Assembly: GCF_014698475.1 (NCBI RefSeq)
Contig: NZ_JACJTB010000023.1
Span: 1-64,000 of the forward strand
Direction of reading: 5' to 3'
Origin: Nostoc spongiaeforme FACHB-130
GTDB lineage: Bacteria > Cyanobacteriota > Cyanobacteriia > Cyanobacteriales > Nostocaceae
DNA length: 64,000 nt
The position numbers and the translations under genes are program-made. Every line of letters begins with the position of its first letter. The first letter of the stretch is position 1. Positions 37,689 through 45,774 of this stretch are shown here, piece after piece. Below the pieces are notes generated by a model. The model saw only the letters and a list, made by a program, of their open reading frames with translations, was not told the origin of the DNA and searched no databases.

Positions 37689-39608
37689 ATGTACATTCCC
37701 CGCTTGCATCCAGACACAATTGAGGAAATTAAACAACGTGCTGATATTGTGGATGTGGTATCAGAACACGTAGTTTTACGCAAGCGTGGTAAAGATTTTA
37801 TCGGTTTGTGTCCCTTCCATAGTGAGAAGAGTCCTAGCTTTACAGTCAGTCAAAGTAAGCAAATGTATTATTGCTTTGGCTGTAATGCTGGCGGAAATGC
37901 AATTAAGTTTTTGATGGATTTGGGTAAGCAGTCGTTTACGGAAGTGGTGCTGGATTTGGCGCGGCGCTATCAAGTGAATGTCCAAACCCTGGAACCTGAA
38001 CAAAGACAAGAATTACAGCGTCAATTATCGTTGCGGGAACAATTATATGAAGTTCTCGCAACCACAGCCAATTTTTATCAACACGCTCTCCGCCAAACCC
38101 AGGCGCAAAAGGCGTTGCAGTATTTACTAGTAAACCGCAAATTAAAAGAAGCAACTATTCAGCAGTTTGGCTTGGGTTACGCCCCTGCTGGTTGGGAAAC
38201 GCTGTATAGGTATTTGGTGGAGAATAAACATTATCCTGTGCAGTTGCTAGAAAAAGCGGGATTGATTAAGCCGCGCAAAGAAGGGGGCGGTTATTATGAT
38301 GTGTTCCGCGATCGCCTAATGATTCCCATCCGCGATATTCAAGGGCGAGTGATTGCGTTTGGGGGGCGCACATTGACTGACGAACAACCAAAATATCTCA
38401 ATTCCCCGGAAACCGAACTATTTAACAAAGGTAAAACGTTATTCGCCATTGACTTAGCCAAAACCGGAATTGCTCAAGTTGACCAAGCTGTGGTAGTAGA
38501 AGGGTATTTTGATGCGATCGCCCTTCATGCGGCGGGGATTAACAATGCTGTCGCTTCTTTGGGTACAGCCCTGAGTTTAGAACAAGTCCGGTTAATATTA
38601 CGTTACACCGACTCAAAACAGTTAGTTCTCAACTTTGATGCTGATAAAGCCGGGACTAACGCCGCAGAAAGAGCGATCGGTGAAATTGCAGATTTAGCCT
38701 ACAAAGGTGAAGTCCAACTCAAGATTCTCAATATTCCCGATGGTAAAGATGCTGATGAATACTTACATACTCATACCACAGAAGATTATCAAAGCTTGTT
38801 GCAAAATGCGCCACTGTGGTTAGATTGGCAGATTCAACAAATTACTAAAGGTCGGGACTTGCGACAGGCATTTGATTATCAGCAAGTAACTCAGAATATG
38901 GTCAAGTTGTTGGAACGAATTGGGAGTAGTGAAACACGTAAATACTATGTCGCCCACTGCGCTCAAATACTGAGCTTAGGAGATGCTGGACTTGTAAGAT
39001 TGCGAGAAGAAAATCTAGAAACTTTACTAGGTGGCATTGCACCCGCTAGTAGACAGCAAAAACCAGTCACAGCTACTGTAAAAAAATATCTCTCTCGTCA
39101 ATCTCCCGCGCCGCTTCCTGATCGGAGTCTTTTAGAACAAGCCGAGGCTTTATTGCTGCGAATTTATTTACATTGTCCCGAACAGCGACAAGCAATTATT
39201 AGCGAACTGGAAGAAAGAAATTTAGATTTTAGCTTGTCTCATCATCGGTTTTTGTGGGGGCAAATTTTAGAATTAACCAATGAGCAAATTAATTTAATCT
39301 CTAGTTTGCAAGATATATATTTAGAATTAGGTGAAGAAATAGAATTAATTTCACATTTGTTTCATTTAAATGAAAAGAGTAAAAAAGAGATACTCCGCAC
39401 TCCGCAAGTTGTCCAAGCGGCAACTGCTTGTATGGAAAGAGTATTGCGCGAAAAACGTTATCGTCACTTTTTAGAACTTTGGCAAGAAACAGATGCAGAA
39501 ACAGAACCAGAACGAGAGAAATTGTATTATCAAGCATTCTACGCCGATAAAATCAAACTGCAAGAACTCGATCGCCAGCGCCAATTTTCCATCACTGATT
39601 TGTTATAA
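37689..39608 (+). CDS. dnaG: DNA primase
   Basis: Primase makes the RNA primers for replication. The N-terminal zinc-binding domain is at ~37-65 (CPFHSEKSPSF; CFGCNAGGNA). The catalytic domain follows (RDRLMIPIRDIQGRVIAFGGR), then the TOPRIM fold with VVVEGYFDAIALH near 269 and NFDADKAGT with its acidic residues. The C-terminal ~170 residues form the helicase-interacting domain. It has 639 residues. A frame from 37671 adds six residues that come from the upstream repeat; the ATG at 37689 (MYIPRLHPDTI) is the proper start. Confidence 0.97.
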   Translation: MYIPRLHPDTIEEIKQRADIVDVVSEHVVLRKRGKDFIGLCPFHSEKSPSFTVSQSKQMYYCFGCNAGGNAIKFLMDLGKQSFTEVVLDLARRYQVNVQTLEPEQRQELQRQLSLREQLYEVLATTANFYQHALRQTQAQKALQYLLVNRKLKEATIQQFGLGYAPAGWETLYRYLVENKHYPVQLLEKAGLIKPRKEGGGYYDVFRDRLMIPIRDIQGRVIAFGGRTLTDEQPKYLNSPETELFNKGKTLFAIDLAKTGIAQVDQAVVVEGYFDAIALHAAGINNAVASLGTALSLEQVRLILRYTDSKQLVLNFDADKAGTNAAERAIGEIADLAYKGEVQLKILNIPDGKDADEYLHTHTTEDYQSLLQNAPLWLDWQIQQITKGRDLRQAFDYQQVTQNMVKLLERIGSSETRKYYVAHCAQILSLGDAGLVRLREENLETLLGGIAPASRQQKPVTATVKKYLSRQSPAPLPDRSLLEQAEALLLRIYLHCPEQRQAIISELEERNLDFSLSHHRFLWGQILELTNEQINLISSLQDIYLELGEEIELISHLFHLNEKSKKEILRTPQVVQAATACMERVLREKRYRHFLELWQETDAETEPEREKLYYQAFYADKIKLQELDRQRQFSITDLL

Positions 39609-39670
39609 AGCCATCCTCAATTATTCACCAATATACCTCTCCCTTGTCTTTTTTACTCATATCAAATAAA

Positions 39671-39790
39671 ACTGCGATCGCACGAGGTTTAATTCTAGTT
39701 TCTCACGATTTTGATTTGCAGCGAATACAAGGATTAAAACTAGAAAACTGGCTAGTACAGGTCGGCGGAAATAAACAGACCATAATACCA
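39671..39790 (+). pseudogene. Decayed C-terminal fragment of a PIN (VapC) toxin
   Basis: In the frame of GCA at 39680 the sequence encodes TAIARGLILVSHDFDLQRI then QGLKLENWLV. This matches the last strand-helix segment of VapC proteins (compare ATAVINNHVLVTSNVREFQR in the intact PIN gene at 35613). No start, no N-terminal PIN motif and no antitoxin are found upstream, where dnaG ends at 39608. It is a remnant of a lost toxin-antitoxin pair. Confidence 0.6.
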
Positions 39791-39889
39791 ATTCACAATT
39801 CGCAAGTCGCAATTCGCAATTAAAAAACTTAGATACAGTAAACCTTTCAGGGTTTACATCTGTATCAGATTTTTCGTGAAATGGTATAA

Positions 39890-39966
39890 GGAATTGCTAA
39901 AAGGCTTGTGTTATCGTTATTATTTCTTTTTCCTTTTGCCTTTTTCCTTTTGCCTTGTTGTACTAG
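39890..39966 (+). repeat. Interspersed GGAATTGCTAAAAGG repeat, copy 2
   Basis: Begins GGAATTGCTAAAAGGCTTGTG and ends TTTTGCCTTGTTGTACTAG, with TTTTCC tandem words in the middle. Copy 1 is at 21087-21163. With the PIN remnant it fills most of the 411-bp stretch between dnaG and the next gene. Confidence 0.7.
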
Positions 39967-40019
39967 TAAGTTTTACTGTTTAAGTATAAAATAGTGATGT
40001 ATTCAATTGCTATAAACTC

Positions 40020-40304
40020 ATGACACCGGTATCAGTTAAACCCTCATCTTGGCTAGAAAAAGGGATTAAAATTGAAAAAGTCAATAGTCTGAATCTGTTT
40101 AAATTGACAGATGAATTACAAGACCGAATGCAAGAACTTGTCGATAAAAAATTAGCTGATTCTCTGACACCAAAGGAAGCCTCTGAACTAGAAGCAATTG
40201 GAGATTTAATTTTTATTGTTACTTATATTAACGGGCAGATTGTTTCTGCGGCACAACAATCTCAAGATACTGAAACTTGGGAACAAAAACTAGACAAAAA
40301 CTAG
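40020..40304 (+). CDS. Hypothetical protein, helical, 94 residues
   Basis: A soluble, mostly helical protein (LFKLTDELQDRMQELVDKKLADSLTPKEASELEAIGDL). The helix-rich pattern with ELVDKKLADSLTPKEASEL resembles short proteins that precede PIN or HNH genes in cyanobacteria, but no partner follows here. Function unknown. Real coding is likely from its even amino-acid use. Confidence 0.6.
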   Translation: MTPVSVKPSSWLEKGIKIEKVNSLNLFKLTDELQDRMQELVDKKLADSLTPKEASELEAIGDLIFIVTYINGQIVSAAQQSQDTETWEQKLDKN

Positions 40305-40383
40305 GCATTTTCAAAGCATTGTTTCTGAGGTAAATGCTATCAAGTTAACTTTATGCAATATCCTGCAAATATTGATTAAATCA

Positions 40384-40440
40384 ACCCCTCAGACTGGAAG
40401 TCTGGGGCTATACAAACAAAGCCTGCCTCCGCAGGCTAGT
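40384..40440. repeat. CCTCAGACTnnAGTCTGGGGCTATACAAAC repeat (core fragment)
   Basis: CCCTCAGACTGG and AAGTCTGGGGCTATACAAAC followed by the stem AGCCTGC/GCAGGCT. It is the reverse complement of the right half of the element that interrupts the DUF6887 gene at 60459-60617. No terminal inverted repeats are visible here, so it is a fragment or a different member. Confidence 0.65.
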
Positions 40441-40446
40441 TATATG

Positions 40447-40557
40447 CCAATACGGTTCAGTTAAGAGAATAGTAAGGTTGGATGTAGCGATAGCGCAACC
40501 CAACAAAGTATGCGTGAATGTTGGGTTCCGTTCCTCCACCCAACCTACACCAGTCTG
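40447..40557 (+). repeat. GTAGGTTGGGT-family repeat, copy 2
   Basis: Starts TTCAGTTAAGAGAATAGTAAG and ends CTCCACCCAACCTACACCAG. The ends GGTTGGATG and CACCCAACC can pair. Copy 3 is at 54375-54474 with most positions the same by eye; a fragment lies at 112-138. Confidence 0.75.
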
Positions 40558-40654
40558 GGGGTTGAGTTGGTTGGCTGCGGATGGTTTGATTTAAGTTTTC
40601 GTCACGCAGATATTGTTCTAGTGTTGACTGGGCAGACTGTTGTAATTGTGTCAT
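40457..40654 (-). CDS. Doubtful small protein cut by a repeat
   Basis: The first ~34 residues (MTQLQQSAQSTLEQYLRDEN, then TIRSQPTQPPDW) look like real coding from an ATG. The remainder is translated from the GTAGGTTGGGT-family repeat and is not natural protein sequence. Either a short true gene has been extended by the repeat or the repeat has truncated a longer gene. No function can be assigned. Confidence 0.35.
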   Translation of the reverse strand: MTQLQQSAQSTLEQYLRDENLNQTIRSQPTQPPDWCRLGGGTEPNIHAYFVGLRYRYIQPYYSLN

Positions 40655-41068
40655 GATGAATTTGTAATCGTAGTAGGGTTACATAAAGGCGATCGCAAAC
40701 TCTGGCCGGAGAAAGATCGCCTTTATTCTTTAGTAGGCTTTAGATAAGAGCGATCGCAAACTCTGTTTGGAGGGCGATCGCTTTTATCATGTTTTTATGT
40801 TAGAGCATAATTTTATACTTATTAGATATAAGTGAAAAAATTTTTAGCTAATCAAATACCAATATAAAACCGCTTCTTTCTGACTGCTGAATTTCTTTTG
40901 AAGAGTAAATTAAAAACCTGTTGGTTGCTATATTTATGATTCATCTTTATAAGTAGTCACACATAGTTCATATTGACTTTTATTCCTAAAAGTCTTAGAT
41001 TCTTTTCTTGGAGTATTTGAAACTTTTTATCAAAAATACTGCTAATAGTTCCTAACGGAGAGTTAGAA
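40655..41068. other. 414-bp stretch upstream of phnD
   Basis: Apart from the two hairpins it is AT-rich and must contain the phnD promoter. I looked for a Pho-box-like direct repeat (CTTAACCT) and did not find one. A purine-rich stretch (ACGGAGAG) lies 8 bases before the phnD ATG. Confidence 0.4.
40683..40787. terminator. Two tandem HIP1-containing hairpins
   Basis: Hairpin 1: ATAAAGGCGATC (40683-40694) with GATCGCCTTTAT (40715-40726), perfect 12 bp. Hairpin 2: ATAAGAGCGATCGC (40744-40757) with GCGATCGCTTTTAT (40774-40787), 14 bp with one G-U. Both loops contain GCAAACTCTG and GGAG, so one is a duplicate of the other. Each ends in T-rich sequence on the plus strand, but no gene clearly ends here. 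They may insulate phnD or be a repeat family. Confidence 0.55.
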
Positions 41069-42055
41069 ATGAGTGTGAGTAAAAAGGGTGTGTTGGGTGC
41101 TGGTGTTGCCTTTGCGGCGCTAACAGGTTTGGTTGTTGGCAGTTTTGGGGCGATGCGGACGAGTGATGCTAATGCTAATGTTATGCCTCATCAACAAACG
41201 CCTCACTTACTTGCCCAAGCTAAAAGATTAAATAATTTAACAATAATTTTTCCTAGTCGTTCTGACTCTACAGATTTACAAAACAGAGCCAATGCTGTAG
41301 CCAGATTTCTCTCGAACGAGTTAAAAATTCCCGTGAAAGCCCAAATTGGTGATGATACGGCTGCGGTGGAAGCTTTGAGAGCAAATCGCGCTGATGTGGC
41401 GTTTCTGAGCAGTCGTCCGGCGTTGAAAGCGGAACAGTTAGCAAATGCAAAGTTGTACCTCGCAGAAGTCCGCGACAATTACTCTGGAAGATACACCTAT
41501 AATTCAATATTTGTTGTTCCCAACAATAGCTCTTTAAAAACTAGAAATACGGCTCAAGCAACTCTGGGACAATTGCGGGGTAAGCGCATCGCCTTTACTT
41601 CCCCAACTTCTGGTTCAGGGTTTGTTTTCCCGGTGAGTGAATTAGTGAAACAGGGATTTGTCCCCAACCGCGATCGCCTGGATGGTTTCTTCGGTCAAGT
41701 AGCTTATGGTGGTAATTACAGCAAAGCCTTACAAGCCGTTGTGCGTGGTCAAGCTGATGTAGCGGTTGTTTCTGAGTATGCCATGTTCCCTCCGTACATC
41801 ACCGCCCAAGAAAGAAGTCAGTTGCGCGTACTGTATAAAATCTCCGGCGTTCCCGCCCACGGTATCGCCATTGATGATGATGTCCCAGTTCAAGACAGAG
41901 AAAGATTAATCAACGCCTTACTGAAGTTGAATCAATCACAAAATAACCAACTTCTGCGTAACTTATACAATTCCACCGAATTGGTGAGAGTTGATCATAA
42001 CCGTCACTTGTCCCCAGTCCGCACCGCCCTTTCTCGCATTGGAATTGCACCTTAA
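41069..42055 (+). CDS. phnD: Phosphate/phosphite/phosphonate ABC transporter, substrate-binding protein
   Basis: The 328-residue protein has an N-terminal export signal (GVLGAGVAFAALTGLVVGSFGAM). Family words of PhnD-type binding proteins follow: LTIIFPSRSDSTDLQNRANAVARFL, NRADVAFLSSRPAL, GKRIAFTSPTSGSGFVFPVSELV, and GNYSKALQAVVRGQADVAVVSEYA. It binds phosphonate, phosphite or a related oxyanion in the periplasm; the exact ligand is open. phnC and phnE follow on the same strand. No C-P lyase or phosphite dehydrogenase gene lies in the window. Confidence 0.93.
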   Translation: MSVSKKGVLGAGVAFAALTGLVVGSFGAMRTSDANANVMPHQQTPHLLAQAKRLNNLTIIFPSRSDSTDLQNRANAVARFLSNELKIPVKAQIGDDTAAVEALRANRADVAFLSSRPALKAEQLANAKLYLAEVRDNYSGRYTYNSIFVVPNNSSLKTRNTAQATLGQLRGKRIAFTSPTSGSGFVFPVSELVKQGFVPNRDRLDGFFGQVAYGGNYSKALQAVVRGQADVAVVSEYAMFPPYITAQERSQLRVLYKISGVPAHGIAIDDDVPVQDRERLINALLKLNQSQNNQLLRNLYNSTELVRVDHNRHLSPVRTALSRIGIAP

Positions 42056-42178
42056 GAGTGCTGAGTATTGAGTGCTGAGTGCTGAGTTAAGAAAAGTACT
42101 TAGGGACTTTTGAAAAATACATCCAGAAGGAGGACAAGGAAGACAAGGAAGACAAGGGAGATAGACATATATATTGCA

Positions 42179-42215
42179 TCTAGCCCCTACGAACTCTATT
42201 CTTTGGGGCTAGATG
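42179..42215 (+). promoter_or_regulatory. Hairpin upstream of phnC
   Basis: ATCTAGCCCC (42179-42188) and GGGGCTAGAT (42206-42215) form a perfect 10-bp stem with a 17-base loop, 40 bp before the preferred phnC start. There is no T-run, so a pause, RNA-stability or intercistronic element is more likely than a terminator. AGGACAAGGAAGACAAGG tandem words precede it. Confidence 0.55.
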
Positions 42216-42254
42216 AGAACATCCCTTAAATCCTTACAGCCCTTAAAAAAATCG

Positions 42255-42974
42255 ATGAATGATTTTGTAATTGAATGTCATAACTTAGAAACAGCCTACA
42301 CTGCGTCTTTGAATCGTCCTATTTTGAATGGCATTAATTGTCAGATAAAACAGGGGGAGTTTGTGGTTTTACTGGGACTGAATGGTGCAGGTAAATCAAC
42401 ATTATTGCGATCGCTAATTGGGTTAATTCCTTACAGCAAGGGAGAAATTAAAATCAATGGTGTAACAATGACACCCCGCACACTGGTGCAGATTCGCCGT
42501 CATGTTGGGATGATATTTCAGGGCGGTGGGTTAATTCGGCAGTTGTCCGCCATTGATAATGTATTGTGTGGCAGACTGGGTGTGAGGACAACTTGGCAGA
42601 CATTGTTTGGTTTCCCCCAACGCGATCGCAACTTAGCAATGGATTTACTTGCTCAGTTGGGTTTAAAAGAACAAGCCTATCAAAAAACCAGTCAACTCAG
42701 TGGGGGACAACAACAACGAGTTGCGATCGCCCGTGCATTAATTCAATCACCGCAGATACTCTTAGCTGATGAACCAATTACAGGTTTGGATGTTGTTGCC
42801 TGTCAACAGGTGATGGAAACTTTATCAGAATTACACCAGCAAGGGATGACGATTGTCACAGTTTTACATGATTTAGGTATAGCTGCAAAATACGGACAAC
42901 GTGCGATCGTCTTAGATGCTGGACGTATTGTTTACGACGGAATTTGTGAAAACCTGCAAGCCCAATTTGCCTAA
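42255..42974 (+). CDS. phnC: Phosphonate-type ABC transporter, ATPase
   Basis: The 239-residue ATPase has Walker A GLNGAGKST near residue 41, the Q loop in MIFQGGGLI, the signature LSGGQQQRVAIARAL near 148, Walker B ILLADEP near 168 and the H loop TVLHD. It powers import with PhnE and PhnD. A frame from 42213 adds 14 residues (MRTSLKSLQPLKKS) that overlap the upstream hairpin; I prefer the ATG at 42255. It overlaps phnE by one base (TAATG), a sign of translational coupling. Confidence 0.95.
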   Translation: MNDFVIECHNLETAYTASLNRPILNGINCQIKQGEFVVLLGLNGAGKSTLLRSLIGLIPYSKGEIKINGVTMTPRTLVQIRRHVGMIFQGGGLIRQLSAIDNVLCGRLGVRTTWQTLFGFPQRDRNLAMDLLAQLGLKEQAYQKTSQLSGGQQQRVAIARALIQSPQILLADEPITGLDVVACQQVMETLSELHQQGMTIVTVLHDLGIAAKYGQRAIVLDAGRIVYDGICENLQAQFA

Positions 42975-43759
42975 TGTTAAATTTCAAGACTCTTCGCCGT
43001 TATCCTTGGATTAGTCCCTTACTCATCCTGTTAATTATAGTCGTAGTTTATACATGGGCTTTGCAAGGCATCAAAGTTGATTTTGAATTGCTAACCTCTA
43101 GCTGGCCGTATATCACAGACTTTATATCTCGCCTATTTCCCCCAGATACCACGGTTATAGATATAGCAATTAAAGCACTCATAGAAACAGTACAGATGTC
43201 TTTGTGGGGAACTACCGTTGGTGCAATTTTATCTTTACCCATTGCGGTAGCGAGTGCTAGTAACGTTGCGCCTCGTTGGTTGCAATGGTTAGCTAACTTA
43301 CTCCAAAATGCTGTACGTTCCGTTCCTTCCATCATTTTAGGTTTGATTTTCGTCGCCGCCACTGGCTTAGGCGCACCCGCCGGAACTTTAGCCTTAGCTA
43401 TTTACACCATTGGCTATTTAGCAAAGTTCTATCAACAAGCCATTGAAGCCGTCAACGCCAAATCTTTAGAATCATTGGAAGTCATGGGTGCATCAAGATT
43501 TCAGATTGTGCAGTATGGCATTTTACCCCAAGTGTTACCCTTGGGTTTAGGCTACACCTTATGGATGTTTGAATATAATATCCGCGCCGCTTCAGTATTA
43601 GGTGTGGTTGGTGCTGGGGGAATTGGCTTTCAATTAAAGAGTTATATTGATGGTTTTGAATACAACAAAGCCACAACTATGATGTTAGTGCTGTTGGTAG
43701 TTGTAACGGTAATTGATACCTTTAGTAGTAAATTACGTCAGCATCTAGATTCGATGTAG
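42974..43759 (+). CDS. phnE: Phosphonate-type ABC transporter, permease
   Basis: The 261-residue permease has five or six membrane helices, starting with PLLILLIIVVVYTWALQGI. The EAA loop that contacts PhnC is LESLEVMGASRFQIVQYGILP, and the family ending NIRAASVLGVVGAGGIGFQL is present. It completes the phnD-phnC-phnE transporter. The next gene converges on it 16 bp beyond its stop. Confidence 0.95.
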   Translation: MLNFKTLRRYPWISPLLILLIIVVVYTWALQGIKVDFELLTSSWPYITDFISRLFPPDTTVIDIAIKALIETVQMSLWGTTVGAILSLPIAVASASNVAPRWLQWLANLLQNAVRSVPSIILGLIFVAATGLGAPAGTLALAIYTIGYLAKFYQQAIEAVNAKSLESLEVMGASRFQIVQYGILPQVLPLGLGYTLWMFEYNIRAASVLGVVGAGGIGFQLKSYIDGFEYNKATTMMLVLLVVVTVIDTFSSKLRQHLDSM

Positions 43760-43775
43760 CAGTAATTACTAAGGA

Positions 43776-44261
43776 TTATTCTTGCAATCTTTTACGGACT
43801 CCAACTTCTTCTTCTAATAATTCAGCCAGAAATTTGCTAAAGCTAGAGGAGAGCTTTTTGAAAGGAACTGACGTATATGGAATTGGTGCTGCCCCTTCCT
43901 CGTAACCATAAACTGGCGGGTCATCTCCTTCAGAAGTTCTAAAAAACCAAAATATATAGCCTTGATGTATTAAAAATACGAATGCGTCTTCTGGGAGCAG
44001 TTCAGGGAACTCATCTCTATTTAATAGTTCTTCTGCGCCTTGTCGCAGTTCTGGAAGAGACTTATAAAAACAGTTAGAACCTTCAAAAAGTCCACCAGCA
44101 CAAATACCACCCCATAAGAGAAATTCTTGATAAGCCACTGGAAAAGTTAATCCAAATCGTTGTTCAAGGCAACAGACTTGCTCTTGTGTACAAGGCAACA
44201 GTTTTTTGGTAAACAAATGGCTGCATTCTGTAAAACGTGATTTTACTGTTTCAAGATACAT
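43776..44261 (-). CDS. SMI1/KNR4 family protein
   Basis: The 161-residue protein shows the SMI1/KNR4 (SUKH) pattern: EQRFGLTFPVAYQEFLLWGG near 35-55, and FVFLIHQGYIFWFFRTSEGDDPPVYGYEEG near 105-135. SUKH proteins are often immunity proteins against contact-dependent or polymorphic toxins. No toxin gene is adjacent, so it is an orphan here. It ends 16 bp from the phnE stop in convergent orientation. Confidence 0.85.
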   Translation of the reverse strand: MYLETVKSRFTECSHLFTKKLLPCTQEQVCCLEQRFGLTFPVAYQEFLLWGGICAGGLFEGSNCFYKSLPELRQGAEELLNRDEFPELLPEDAFVFLIHQGYIFWFFRTSEGDDPPVYGYEEGAAPIPYTSVPFKKLSSSFSKFLAELLEEEVGVRKRLQE

Positions 44262-44388
44262 ATTTCTCTTCAGATTTCTATCAATATCAAATATTGTAGT
44301 TAATGCCTTTGTAGAAACTTCGTTCTACTTTTAGCGATCGCACTAACTGTTGATTTATGATCAAGGTTAAAATAGAGGACTTGAGTGA

Positions 44389-44661
44389 ATGCAAACTTTT
44401 ACAGACATTGGTACATTGATTGTTCGCACACCAGGAACACTTGGTGGTCGTCCTCACATCGCAGGAACCAGAGTATCTGTACAAAGAGTTGCAGCTTGGT
44501 ACAAAATGGGGCTAAATGCTGAGGAAATAGTTGAAAGAATGGGAAACTTGACTTTAGCACAAGTATATGCTGCATTGACTTATTATCATGCTAATCGAGA
44601 AGAAATTGAAGCTTACCTCACGACTGAAAAGCTCGTCTTTTTAAAGTCATCTAACAACTAA
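44389..44661 (+). CDS. DUF433 antitoxin-like protein, orphan
   Basis: A 90-residue DUF433 protein (TPGTLGGRPHIAGTRVSVQRVAAWYKMGLNAEEI; LTLAQVYAALTYYHAN) with a winged-helix fold. DUF433 genes usually precede a DUF5615 PIN-like toxin by a few bases. Here the downstream 20 bp hold no start, and a repeat element begins at 44682. The toxin seems to be missing. It may act as a stand-alone repressor. Confidence 0.9.
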   Translation: MQTFTDIGTLIVRTPGTLGGRPHIAGTRVSVQRVAAWYKMGLNAEEIVERMGNLTLAQVYAALTYYHANREEIEAYLTTEKLVFLKSSNN

Positions 44662-44681
44662 CCAATAAAATATTAAAAATT

Positions 44682-44920
44682 GGCGTTGTTAATTAGTGGG
44701 ATGATGGTTAACTCACGCAGAGACGCAGAGGCGCGGAGCATAAGAGTTTGAGAGATTGGGCATTGCTGAATGAGGGGATGAATTTGATGTATTGGAAATT
44801 TTTAACTCCTTATTCTCTCTGCGTCTTTGCGCCTCTGCGTGAAATAAATCATCCTGCAATTATGCAACGCCAGTTTGAGAGATTGAATTTTTAATTTTCA
44901 TCCTCATATTCAGCAACGCC
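44682..44920. mobile_element. MITE inserted into a MITE of the same family
   Basis: Outer element 44682-44920 starts GGCGTTGTTAATTAGTGGG and ends CCTCATATTCAGCAACGCC; it is flanked by AAAAATT at 44675-44681 and 44921-44927. Inside it, 44759-44871 (113 bp) starts GGCATTGCTGAATGAGGGG and ends CCTGCAATTATGCAACGCC and is flanked by the 14-bp direct repeat AGTTTGAGAGATTG (44745-44758 and 44872-44885). Removing the insert and one repeat leaves an outer element of ~112 bp. Both carry CACGCAGAG...GCGC words, in opposite orientation. No coding sequence. Confidence 0.75.
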
Positions 44921-45021
44921 AAAAATTAAATAACCCAGCTATAACTCTTGCATCTTCTTTGTCAAAGTTATAGCCAAGTTTAAAGGAAACACACTAATCT
45001 GCCAACTTTATGATTTTCTCA

Positions 45022-45702
45022 TTAAATGGCAGAAAATTTTGCAGAAACTTTATTGAAATTAGATATATTTATTGGTAATAATTCTGAACTTTCGCTTTGC
45101 TTATCTTCTGGCTGTGGTGCAAAGTGCTTATCCATCACAGAAGCAACTTCAGATGGTTGAATCCGGTTATAGCGGGTTTTATCAGGCATCACTACATTGG
45201 GGCCTGCTTTGCAGTTTTTCATACAGCCTGTACCTTTGATGGTAACTTGGTCTTCTAGTCCGCGATCGCTCAATGCAGCCTCAAATGCTTGACAAACTGC
45301 TTTACCGCCACGTTTCCAACAGTCTGACTTTTGACACATTAAAATTGTCTGCTTTGTCTTTGCAGATTTAACCTGAGCAGCAGTATTCGTTGGCGGTTCC
45401 TGTAACGCAACTCTACCTAAATCAGAACGCGCCGCCATTACCCGTTCAGCTTTGAGTGTAAACTCACTTTTTTTATCATCATATTTCTTGGTACCGACGA
45501 CTTGCAGCCAAGTACCTTTGGGCAAGCGCCAATCAAAAGCAGCCCTCAAAGGTTTCGCCAGCTTGACATAGCATTCACCCTCAGAAGTCTCTAATTTTAA
45601 ACCTTTGAGCTTATAACCATCTTTAATAACAAAATCTATAAATCTGCCTTCTAAGCAAAATTCCTTAATTGATTGACTGTAGATTATACCCATATTTTTC
45701 AC
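45022..45702 (-). CDS. Thioredoxin-like [2Fe-2S] ferredoxin domain protein
   Basis: The last ~100 residues before the tail are a thioredoxin-fold [2Fe-2S] domain with four Cys in MCQKSDCWKRGG and GTGCMKNCKAGPNVVM, like the NuoE/HoxE-related small ferredoxins. The N-terminal ~110 residues are a beta-rich domain (FCLEGRFIDFVIKDGYKLKG; KYDDKKSEFTLKAERV) seen in cyanobacterial (2Fe-2S) domain proteins of unknown role. It is cytosolic by sequence. A small gene lies ~70 bp upstream on the same strand. Confidence 0.85.
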   Translation of the reverse strand: MKNMGIIYSQSIKEFCLEGRFIDFVIKDGYKLKGLKLETSEGECYVKLAKPLRAAFDWRLPKGTWLQVVGTKKYDDKKSEFTLKAERVMAARSDLGRVALQEPPTNTAAQVKSAKTKQTILMCQKSDCWKRGGKAVCQAFEAALSDRGLEDQVTIKGTGCMKNCKAGPNVVMPDKTRYNRIQPSEVASVMDKHFAPQPEDKQSESSELLPINISNFNKVSAKFSAI

Positions 45703-45774
45703 CCTAATTTTTTACCGACTAAGTTTGTTCTAACCACGTAACAGCTTTCAGAAATCTGTCTTTAGCTATGAATT

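Noticed and set aside
42213-42254. Upstream start for phnC
   Set aside because: The 14 extra residues overlap the hairpin and are not conserved-looking; the ABC domain begins right after the ATG at 42255.
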